The notes beneath the pieces are model-generated. The model made no database searches. It was given only the letters and a program-made list of their open reading frames with translations, and was not told the origin of the DNA. A stretch of 6,374 nucleotides of DNA, taken from Thermoleophilia bacterium. Lineage in GTDB: Bacteria; Actinomycetota; Thermoleophilia; Gaiellales; SKUG01. The DNA is taken from positions 1 through 6,374 of the forward strand of contig JAGQUL010000108.1 in the NCBI GenBank assembly GCA_020438525.1, given 5' to 3'. Each line of letters starts with the position of its first letter. Within the stretch, counting starts at the first letter, position 1. This document shows positions 1 to 5,297 of this stretch, piece by piece. The position numbers and the translations under genes were made by a program.

Positions 1-27
1 CATCGCGCGTGTCTGATGCATCGCGCC

Positions 28-76
28 GGACGTATGTACGTAACCTGCGATATCTGCGGGTTCTTTACATACGTCC
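28..76. repeat. Inverted repeat with nested second stem
   Basis: GGACGTATGTA at 28-38 is the exact reverse complement of TACATACGTCC at 66-76, giving an 11-bp perfect stem. Inside it, AACC (42-45) pairs with GGTT (59-62) after a 3x3 internal loop, leaving a 13-nt apical loop that contains the palindrome GATATC. The stem is less GC-rich than its surroundings. It lies about 160 nt past the sucD stop and beyond the likely sucCD terminator. It could be a terminator for a gene to the left, a structured RNA element or a protein-binding site. There is no T-tract on either side that would mark an intrinsic terminator. Confidence 0.6.
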
Positions 77-114
77 TGCACTGCGGGGCGCCGCCGACAG
101 GTGCATGAACGCGA

Positions 115-144
115 ACGGGGCGCCGCCCGCAGGCGCCGCCCCGT
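115..144 (-). terminator. Hairpin downstream of sucD, probable sucCD terminator
   Basis: ACGGGGCG (115-122) pairs with CGCCCCGT (137-144). After one C/C mismatch the stem continues with four more pairs (124-127 with 132-135) and closes on a 4-nt loop. The hairpin begins about 90 nt past the sucD stop. No run of T follows on the minus strand, so it may work as a U-tract-less terminator, as proposed for GC-rich bacteria, or only protect the 3' end. The 11-nt left-arm sequence GGGGCGCCGCC (117-127) also occurs at 85-95. Confidence 0.5.
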
Positions 145-176
145 CAGTGACTGGTTCGTGATCGATCTGGCCGTCG

Positions 177-214
177 CGTTCCGGCCGCATCGCGCATCGG
201 TAACGTTCCGGCCG
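177..214. repeat. Two direct copies of an 11-bp GC-rich word
   Basis: CGTTCCGGCCG occurs at 177-187 and again at 204-214, 27 bp apart, in the untranslated stretch just past the sucD stop. The second copy overlaps the palindrome CCGGCCGG (208-215). Function is unknown. In DNA this rich in G and C, a repeat of this size could be chance. Confidence 0.4.
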
Positions 215-234
215 GATCGGCGCGTCGGAATCGG

Positions 235-1119
235 TCAGGCCGGGACCGTCACGCCGCGGGCTTCCGCGACGAGCCGCGCCACCTCGGTCGGGTTCTTGCC
301 GACCTTCACGCCGGCGGCCTCGAGCGCGGAGACCTTGCTCTGCGCCGTGCCCGAGTTGCCGCTGATGATCGCGCCTGCGTGGCCCATCGCCTTGCCTTCC
401 GGCGCGGTGAGGCCCGCGATGTAGCCGATAACCGGCTTGGTCACGTGCTCCTTGATGAACTCGGCCGCGAGCTCTTCCTCGTTGCCGCCGATCTCGCCGA
501 CCATCACGATCATGTCGGTCGCCGGATCCGCCTCGAACAGCGCGAGCGCGTCGCGGTGGTTCGTGCCGATGATCGGGTCACCGCCGATGCCGAGGATCGT
601 CGACTGGCCGATGCCCATGTCGCTCAGCTCCTTGCCGAGCTGGTAGGTCAGCGTCCCGGAGCGCGAGACCAGGCCGACCGAGCCAGGGGTGAAGATGTGC
701 GCCGGCATGATGCCCACGTTGGCCTCGCCGACCGTGCACACGCCCGGGCAGTTCGGCCCGACCAGGCGCGCGCCCGACTGCTGCACGTAGTGGTACGCGA
801 GCAGCATGTCGTGGGCCGGGATGCCCTCGGTGATGCAGATGATCGTCTCGACGCCCGCATCGCAGGCCTCGTAGATCGCATCGACCGCGAAGCGCGGCGG
901 CACGAACAGCATGCTCGTGTTGGCCTGCTGGGCCTCGACGGCCTCGGCGATCGTGTCGTACACCGGGATGCCCTCGACGTCCTGGCCGCCCTTGCCGGGG
1001 GTGACGCCGGCCACCACGTTGGTGCCGTACTTGCGGTTGTTGAGTGCGTGGAACGAGCCCTCGCGACCGGTGATGCCGGACACGACGAGCCGAGTGTCAT
1101 TTCCTACGAGAACGCCCAT
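235..1119 (-). CDS. sucD: Succinyl-CoA synthetase (ADP/GDP-forming), alpha subunit
   Basis: This is the 294-residue alpha subunit of succinate-CoA ligase, the TCA-cycle enzyme that interconverts succinyl-CoA with succinate while making ATP or GTP. The length matches the family (about 290). The N-terminal CoA-binding Rossmann domain shows GITGREGS (15-22) and VTPGKGG (39-45). GPNCPGV (121-127), SRSGTLTYQ (152-160) and [10 protein letters not shown] (177-186) follow in family order. The phosphorylated catalytic histidine is His247 in MGHAGAI. The C-terminal GTAQ...[11 protein letters not shown] segment resembles actinobacterial SucD. The ATG at 1117-1119 has a good ribosome binding site and lies 23 nt after the sucC stop, so the two are expressed together and translated into an alpha-beta enzyme. 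All catalytic motifs look intact. The identification is very secure; nucleotide preference (ATP or GTP) cannot be read from it. Confidence 0.97.
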   Translation of the reverse strand: MGVLVGNDTRLVVSGITGREGSFHALNNRKYGTNVVAGVTPGKGGQDVEGIPVYDTIAEAVEAQQANTSMLFVPPRFAVDAIYEACDAGVETIICITEGIPAHDMLLAYHYVQQSGARLVGPNCPGVCTVGEANVGIMPAHIFTPGSVGLVSRSGTLTYQLGKELSDMGIGQSTILGIGGDPIIGTNHRDALALFEADPATDMIVMVGEIGGNEEELAAEFIKEHVTKPVIGYIAGLTAPEGKAMGHAGAIISGNSGTAQSKVSALEAAGVKVGKNPTEVARLVAEARGVTVPA

Positions 1120-1128
1120 GGTTCAGTG

Positions 1129-1137
1129 CTTCCTTCC
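1129..1137 (-). promoter_or_regulatory. Ribosome binding site of sucD
   Basis: On the minus strand the sucC-sucD gap contains GGAAGGAAG, ending 9 nt before the sucD ATG. The site lies wholly in the 23-nt gap after the sucC stop and supports the chosen start. Confidence 0.7.
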
Positions 1138-1142
1138 GGGGC

Positions 1143-2294
1143 TCAGACTGCGGCGGCCGTTGCGAGCTTCACGGCCTCGGCCGCGGCGCCCAGCATCGTG
1201 TCGCTGATGGTGAGGTTGTTGAGGTTCGCGTCGGCGAGCATCTTCAGGCCCTCCTCGCTGGCGGTGCCGTCGAGGCGCACCACGATCGGCACCCGCACGT
1301 CGAGCTGCCCGAGCGCGGTGATGATGCCCTGCGCCACCTCCGTGCAGCGGGTGATGCCGCCGAAGATGTTGAAGAAGATCGACTTCACCTTCGGGTCCGA
1401 GAGGATGATCTCCAGGCTCGCCACGATCTCCTCGGCGGTCGCGCCACCTCCGACGTCCAGGAAGTTCGCCGGCGTGCCGCCGGACTGCTCGATCACGTCG
1501 AGCGTGCTCATCACGAGCCCCGCGCCGTTGCCCAGGATCCCGACCTCGCCGTCGAGCTTCACGTACGTGACGCCCTTCTCGTGCGCCATCTGCTCCTGCG
1601 GATCCTGCGCGTGCACGTCGCGCATCGCAGCCACGTCGGGGTGGCGGAACAGCGCGTTGTCGTCGACCGTGAACTTCGAGTCGAGCGCCTTGACCTCGCC
1701 CTCGGGCGTGATCAGCAGCGGGTTCACCTCGACGAGCATCGCGTCTTCCTTGATGAACGCCTCGTACAGCTGCAGCATCATCGCGACGACCTTGTTGCGC
1801 ACGTCCGCGTCGACCTTCGCCTTGAACGCGAGCTGGCGCGCCTGGAACGGGCGCAGGCCCCACACCGGATCGATGTGCATCGTGGCGAGCTTCTCGGGGG
1901 TCTTCTCGGCGACCTCCTCGATGTCCATGCCGCCGGCGGTGCTCAGCATGAGCAGCACGGCCTTGGCGGTGCGGTCGAAGTTGATCGAGAAGTAGTACTC
2001 GCGATCGATGTCGGACGCGTCCTCGATCCACAGGCGCCGCACGATGTGGCCCTTGATGTCGAGGCCCAGGATGTCGGTCGCCTTTGCCTTCGCGTCGGCG
2101 GGATCGTTCGCGAGCTTCACGCCGCCGGCCTTGCCGCGGCCACCCGCGTGGACCTGCGCCTTCACGACGACCTGACCGCCGAGCTCCTTCGCTGCGGCCT
2201 CGGCTTCCTCTGGCGTGAACGCGACCTTGCCGGCGCTGACGTTCACACCGTGTCGGGCAAAGAGCTCCTTGCCCTGGTGTTCGTAGAGATCCAT
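1143..2294 (-). CDS. sucC: Succinyl-CoA synthetase (ADP/GDP-forming), beta subunit
   Basis: This 383-residue beta subunit binds the nucleotide and partners SucD; E. coli SucC has 388. The start MDLYEHQGKELFARHG is the canonical N-terminus. The ATP-grasp domain shows VVVKAQV with Lys46 and the glycine loop GGRGKAGG (51-58). The metal-binding region is EVNPLL (189-194) and Asp205 in ALDSKF. The C-terminal CoA-ligase domain has the hallmark FFNIFGGITRC (307-317), which helps to place the phosphohistidine loop, and VVRLDGTASEEG (338-349). The frame stays open upstream of 2294 for 49 codons, but that part does not resemble the family, and an AGGGG lies upstream of the 2294 ATG, so this start is preferred. 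It is first in the operon with sucD. Confidence 0.97.
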   Translation of the reverse strand: MDLYEHQGKELFARHGVNVSAGKVAFTPEEAEAAAKELGGQVVVKAQVHAGGRGKAGGVKLANDPADAKAKATDILGLDIKGHIVRRLWIEDASDIDREYYFSINFDRTAKAVLLMLSTAGGMDIEEVAEKTPEKLATMHIDPVWGLRPFQARQLAFKAKVDADVRNKVVAMMLQLYEAFIKEDAMLVEVNPLLITPEGEVKALDSKFTVDDNALFRHPDVAAMRDVHAQDPQEQMAHEKGVTYVKLDGEVGILGNGAGLVMSTLDVIEQSGGTPANFLDVGGGATAEEIVASLEIILSDPKVKSIFFNIFGGITRCTEVAQGIITALGQLDVRVPIVVRLDGTASEEGLKMLADANLNNLTISDTMLGAAAEAVKLATAAAV

Positions 2295-2304
2295 TCGGAC
2301 GTGA

Positions 2305-2309
2305 CCCCT
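2305..2309 (-). promoter_or_regulatory. Ribosome binding site of sucC
   Basis: On the minus strand AGGGG lies 10 nt before the ATG at 2294. It is a partial Shine-Dalgarno match. Together with the conserved MDLYEHQ N-terminus it settles the start against the longer open frame. Confidence 0.5.
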
Positions 2310-2365
2310 GGGGGACGGAGCCCGCTGCGCACGCGCGAGTCGGGCTCGTTCGGCAGTTCCCGCCG

Positions 2366-2371
2366 ATACTA
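2366..2371 (-). promoter_or_regulatory. Possible -10 element for sucCD
   Basis: The 193-nt gap between the upstream gene and sucC must hold the sucCD promoter if the hairpin at 2427-2463 terminates. The only TATAAT-like hexamer I see on the minus strand is TAGTAT, about 72 nt before the sucC start. The -35 position 17 nt upstream reads AAGCAG, a poor match, so this is a weak candidate. Nothing else recognisable lies in the gap. Confidence 0.2.
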
Positions 2372-2426
2372 CGAGTTTGGGCGCGGCGCTGCTTGCGGTG
2401 CGGCCCGACAGGGAGCATGGAGACGA

Positions 2427-2463
2427 CGACGGGGGCCGCACGCGAGCGTGCGACCCCCTGTCG
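2427..2463 (-). terminator. Long GC-rich hairpin, probable terminator
   Basis: CGAC-GGGGG-C-CGCACGC (2427-2443) pairs with GCGTGCG-A-CCCCC-T-GTCG (2446-2463). That is 7 + 5 + 4 bp, interrupted by one C/A mismatch and one bulged T, with a minimal GA apex. On the minus strand it begins 24 nt after the stop of the gene at 2488-3120, which is where a terminator would sit. There is no U-tract on the 3' side. It separates that gene from the sucCD operon and supports reading the low-complexity gene on the minus strand. Confidence 0.65.
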
Positions 2464-2487
2464 GTAGAGCTGGTGAAGCCCGGTCGG

Positions 2488-3120
2488 CTACATGTACATG
2501 CCGACGCCGTTCATGATCATCCAGTGCTTGCTCGGATCCGACGGATCGGGATCGCCTTCCTTCGGAGCCGTTGCAGCGCCACCGCCAGTGGTCGGAGCCG
2601 CCGGCTGTGAGCCTGCCGCCGGCGTGGTCGACGTGGCGGGCGGAGCCGCGGTGGCGCCGCCACCCTGCGTGATGCCGCCCTTCTGGGTGGGCATCTGCGT
2701 GGGCACCTGCGTCGGCTGCTGCTGCACCACGCCGCCGCCGCCCTTCGGGTCGGGGCCGCCACCACCGGTCGTGGTCGCCTGCGCCTGCAGTGCAGCGATC
2801 AGCTGCGTCAGCACGTTCACCAGCTGCTGGAGCAGCGGGATGACCGCGCTCATGTCGACCGAGGCACCGCCGCCTTGGGTCGCACCGACCGCTGCCTGTG
2901 CTGCCCCGGCGGGTGCGGCCGCGCCGCCGCCGGTCGTTGCACCATCCGTTGCCTGCGTGGTCGCAGGAGCCTGCGTACCCGCGGTCGCCGGCGTGCTCGT
3001 GGCTGGATTCTGCGTGCTGCTGGCGGGAACCGCCGTGCCGGTCGGTGCAGCGGGCGGAAGCCCGGACCCCGTACCTGGCGCTGGCGGCATTCCTGCTGCC
3101 GTAGTGCTGCCGACGCTCAT
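2488..3120 (-). CDS. Low-complexity Gly/Ala/Pro/Thr/Gln-rich protein, unknown function
   Basis: I do not recognise this 210-residue protein. It has no cysteine, one tryptophan, and no signal peptide. Residues 1-86 are low-complexity Ala/Pro/Thr/Gly. Residues 87-114 form one predicted amphipathic helix (SVDMSAVIPLLQQLVNVLTQ, then LIAALQAQ), the only segment likely to fold. Residues 115-187 are again disordered, and a short conserved-looking tail KHWMIMNGVGMYM ends the chain. A motif T-[TQ]-GGG-[AG] recurs five times (62-67, 81-86, 117-122, 151-156, 177-182), and PTQ is repeated three times at 136-146. The ATG at 3118-3120 has GGGGG 8 nt upstream, a weak ribosome site. A strong hairpin follows the stop. 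The gene is divergent from fliD, so a flagellar or surface role is possible but only by position. A plus-strand frame is also open here, so strand choice is not certain. Confidence 0.62.
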   Translation of the reverse strand: MSVGSTTAAGMPPAPGTGSGLPPAAPTGTAVPASSTQNPATSTPATAGTQAPATTQATDGATTGGGAAAPAGAAQAAVGATQGGGASVDMSAVIPLLQQLVNVLTQLIAALQAQATTTGGGGPDPKGGGGVVQQQPTQVPTQMPTQKGGITQGGGATAAPPATSTTPAAGSQPAAPTTGGGAATAPKEGDPDPSDPSKHWMIMNGVGMYM

Positions 3121-3181
3121 CCTGATTGCCCCCGATTCCGTTCGTTTGGCCGAGCCCCCACACCGAGGCACGGCTGTCCCA

Positions 3182-3197
3182 TGCCACCAGCGTGCCC
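3182..3197 (-). promoter_or_regulatory. Sigma-54-like -24/-12 match upstream of the low-complexity gene
   Basis: On the minus strand the sequence is GGGCACGCTGGTGGCA, against the RpoN consensus TGGCACGnnnnTTGCW. The GG and GC dinucleotides are present with the required 10-bp spacing, and 10 of 12 defined positions match. A transcript would start near 3171, giving a leader of about 50 nt before the ATG at 3120. The caveat is that Actinomycetota, the likely host group, are generally reported to lack sigma-54, so this may be chance. Confidence 0.25.
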
Positions 3198-3219
3198 CGG
3201 AACTGCCGATCTGGCAAGT

Positions 3220-3241
3220 GGTTGTTCGTCGGTTGCTCGTC
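3220..3241. repeat. Tandem 11-bp repeat in the divergent control region
   Basis: GGTTGTTCGTC (3220-3230) is followed directly by GGTTGCTCGTC (3231-3241), differing at one base. The period is about one DNA helical turn, so a dimeric regulator could bind both copies on the same face. The repeat lies between the two promoter candidates, upstream of both genes. An operator role is inferred from arrangement only. Confidence 0.4.
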
Positions 3242-3322
3242 GCTTCGCTCGATGATCGGTCCGGCACCACGCGATGCTCTGCCCACGCGCGCGCGAGGCA
3301 GTTCGCAACGCGCACGCAGCGC

Positions 3323-3350
3323 TCAAGGTCGAAGCCGGTCCTGCCGATGA
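3323..3350 (+). promoter_or_regulatory. Sigma-28 (FliA/SigD)-like promoter candidate for fliD
   Basis: TCAAGGTC (3323-3330), then 12 nt, then GCCGATGA (3343-3350). The flagellar sigma-28 consensus is TAAAGTTT-N11-GCCGATAA. The -10 element matches at 7 of 8 positions and the -35 at 5 of 8, with spacing one base long. Transcription would start near 3357, about 48 nt before the fliD ATG. Late flagellar genes such as fliD are commonly sigma-28 dependent, so the location fits. Confidence 0.5.
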
Positions 3351-3387
3351 CCACTGCGTACGGTCAGGGGCGGCCGGACACCAGTGC

Positions 3388-3393
3388 AGGAGG
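3388..3393 (+). promoter_or_regulatory. Ribosome binding site of fliD
   Basis: A perfect AGGAGG lies 11 nt before the ATG at 3405. It decides the start: the in-frame GTG at 3384 lies upstream of this site and would add seven residues that the family lacks. Confidence 0.85.
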
Positions 3394-3404
3394 CAACGGT
3401 AACC

Positions 3405-5294
3405 ATGAGCACATTCTCTGTAGGCGGTCTCGCTTCAGGGCTCGACACCAAGACGATCATCAGCCAGCTGATGTCGATCGAGTCCCAGCCGAAGACCATG
3501 CTCCAGTGGAAGCAGCAGCTATGGACCGCGCGCAAGAACGCATGGAGTGACCTCAACACCCGTCTCAACACGCTCCAGACCAAGGCCAACGCCCTGCTCA
3601 ACCCGGTCACGTGGGACGCCAGCGCCAGCTCCGGCAGCGGATCGACGAGCTACGTCGCTACCAGTGCCGACCCCAGCCGCCTCAGCGCCTCCGTCACCGG
3701 CTCCGGTGCCCCGGTCGGCCTGCACACCGTCGACGTGCTGCAGCTCGCACAGGGCCAGATCTCCGCGTCGACCGGCTCGCTGTCGCCGGCGACGAGCGGA
3801 ACGTTCCGGACCGCACAGTTCTTCGAGGGCAACAACAACATCGTCGAGGGCAACGAGACCCTCAACGCGCTTCGAACCAACACCGGCACGTCGATGAGCA
3901 TCAACACCAACTCGGTGTTCACGATGTCGTGGACGAGCAACGGCGTGACCCAGACCGCGCAGTTCAAGAACAACACGGTTGCCAACGGTGGTGACGGCAA
4001 TCGCCTGTCCGACCTCGCGACCTGGGTCGCGAACACGATCGGCAACGGCGCCACGGCCCAGTGGGTGAACGGCGCGCTCGAGGTCACTACCGCGCCCGGC
4101 ACCGTCAACGAGCTGTCGGACCTGTCGTTCACGGGCATCCGATCGAACGGCGCGACGCTCACCGCATTCGACACCCGCTACGACGGTACCGGCGCGCAGT
4201 CGGTCGCCGCGTTCGACGGTGGCGTCAATGCCGCCGACACGCTCACGATCACCAACGGATCGGGAAGCTGGAACGTGGCGGTCAGCGTGGGCGACGACCT
4301 CGCCGCGATCGCCGGCAAGATCAACGGAACCGCGGGCATCGGCGTGTCGGCACTCGTGAACGGCAGCGGCCAGCTCGAGATCCGATCCAACGGCATCGGT
4401 GCGAGCGAGGGCTTCAGCGTGACCAGCGCCGGCGCGCTCGCGAGCCAGCTCGGATTCACCACGACCCAGAACGCGCAGGACGCGAGCTTCCGCGTCGACG
4501 GCGCGATGCAGTCGAGCGCCACCAACGTGGGAATCACGGGCGTGCTCACGGACGTGACGCTCAACCTCCTCGGGCCGACGAGCACGACCCTCGACATCCA
4601 GCCCGACACGGGCACGCCCGGCGTGACCGCCCAGGACGCATGGGTGGACGCGACCAAGAAGAAGGTCCAGGACTTCGTCAGCGCGTATAACGAGGTGCTC
4701 TCGTTCGTGCACGCGAAGACCCAGGAAGAGGATCGCGTCGCGAGCCCGAAGAACCTGACCGACTACCTCGCCGGGCCGATGGCGCGCGACGTGGGCTTCA
4801 GCTCCGTGGCGTTCGACCTTCGGCGGATCGCCGGCGATACCGTGAGCGGCCTGCCGGCCGACGCCAACCTGCTCTCGCAGATCGGCATCGACAGCCAGTT
4901 CGCGATCGGGTCGAGCAGCACGAACGGTCAGCTCACGATCGACGACGCGGAGCTCGATGCGGCGCTGCGCGCCGACCCCCAGAAGGTCCAGGACGTGCTC
5001 GGTCACGTCGGTGCGGGCTCGGGCATCACGTCCGACGACGGCATCGTGCGCCGCATCAGCGAGCAGGTCAGCATCCTGCGCGTGGGCGGACGCGTCGACA
5101 CCGCGCTGACGGGCGCGACCAGCCGGATCAAGGACATCCAGGATTCGATCGACCGGATGACCGACCGGCTCGATCGACGCCAGCAGTACTACGAGCGCAT
5201 GTTCTCGTCGCTCGAGACCACGCTCGGCAAGCTGCAGAGCCAGGGCAACTGGCTGAGCGGACAGATCGCCAGCATGATGGGCCAGACCGGCTGA
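3405..5294 (+). CDS. fliD: Flagellar filament capping protein FliD (hook-associated protein 2)
   Basis: FliD caps the growing flagellar filament and helps each exported flagellin fold into place; it acts outside the cell and is secreted by the flagellar export apparatus without a Sec signal. The 629 residues are longer than E. coli FliD (about 470). The N-terminal FliD_N domain begins with the hallmark FSVGGLASGLDTKTIISQLM (4-23) and continues as a helical region to about residue 65. The middle (about 85-350) is beta-rich and holds two flagellin-IN-like segments, near 171-245 and 278-340. FliD_C begins near 358 (QDASFRVDG), with the LTIDDAELDAALRADPQKVQ block at 510-529 and a C-terminal coiled coil (about 560-620). 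It stands alone: no fliS or flagellin follows, since the next gene is convergent. The start has AGGAGG and a sigma-28-like promoter lies upstream. Identification is secure; the middle-domain boundaries are approximate. Confidence 0.95.
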   Translation: MSTFSVGGLASGLDTKTIISQLMSIESQPKTMLQWKQQLWTARKNAWSDLNTRLNTLQTKANALLNPVTWDASASSGSGSTSYVATSADPSRLSASVTGSGAPVGLHTVDVLQLAQGQISASTGSLSPATSGTFRTAQFFEGNNNIVEGNETLNALRTNTGTSMSINTNSVFTMSWTSNGVTQTAQFKNNTVANGGDGNRLSDLATWVANTIGNGATAQWVNGALEVTTAPGTVNELSDLSFTGIRSNGATLTAFDTRYDGTGAQSVAAFDGGVNAADTLTITNGSGSWNVAVSVGDDLAAIAGKINGTAGIGVSALVNGSGQLEIRSNGIGASEGFSVTSAGALASQLGFTTTQNAQDASFRVDGAMQSSATNVGITGVLTDVTLNLLGPTSTTLDIQPDTGTPGVTAQDAWVDATKKKVQDFVSAYNEVLSFVHAKTQEEDRVASPKNLTDYLAGPMARDVGFSSVAFDLRRIAGDTVSGLPADANLLSQIGIDSQFAIGSSSTNGQLTIDDAELDAALRADPQKVQDVLGHVGAGSGITSDDGIVRRISEQVSILRVGGRVDTALTGATSRIKDIQDSIDRMTDRLDRRQQYYERMFSSLETTLGKLQSQGNWLSGQIASMMGQTG

Positions 5295-5297
5295 TCA
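5292..5297. other. Abutting stop codons of two convergent genes (TGATCA)
   Basis: The fliD stop TGA (5292-5294) and the carboxylase stop (TGA on the minus strand, 5295-5297) touch with no base between them. Together they form the palindrome TGATCA. There is no intergenic DNA, so any terminator of one gene must lie inside the other's coding sequence. Confidence 0.95.

Noticed and set aside
424..431. GCCGATAA, an exact sigma-28 -10 word on the plus strand
   Set aside because: It lies inside sucD, antisense, with no -35 partner and no plus-strand gene downstream.
379..1995. 538-codon open frame on the plus strand over sucCD
   Set aside because: It lies antisense to two well-conserved genes, is rich in Arg/Ala/Asp/His in the manner of GC-rich antisense frames, and has no recognisable domain.
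2295..2441. 49-codon N-terminal extension of sucC
   Set aside because: The extension does not resemble SucC, and the family start MDLYEHQGKE lies at 2294 behind a ribosome site.
2661..2760. Clustered short GC-rich repeats that might suggest a CRISPR or minisatellite
   Set aside because: They are codon-level repeats (PTQ and Gly runs) inside the low-complexity gene, without regular spacers.
3263..3277. Second sigma-54-like word (CGGCAC...ATGC) on the plus strand
   Set aside because: The GG to GC spacing is 11 bp rather than the strict 10, so it would not fit the sigma-54 contact pattern.
3121..3354. 78-codon upstream extension of the low-complexity gene
   Set aside because: Its composition (Arg, Cys, Trp, His) differs sharply from the rest of the protein, it covers the promoter candidates, and the 3120 ATG has a plausible leader.
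3384..3404. GTG start for fliD seven codons upstream
   Set aside because: The AGGAGG lies downstream of this GTG and serves the ATG at 3405; the seven residues are not part of the FliD N-terminus.
3519..5006. 495-codon minus-strand open frame opposite fliD
   Set aside because: It is an antisense shadow of fliD, with Arg/Val/Gly/Glu-rich sequence and no domain.
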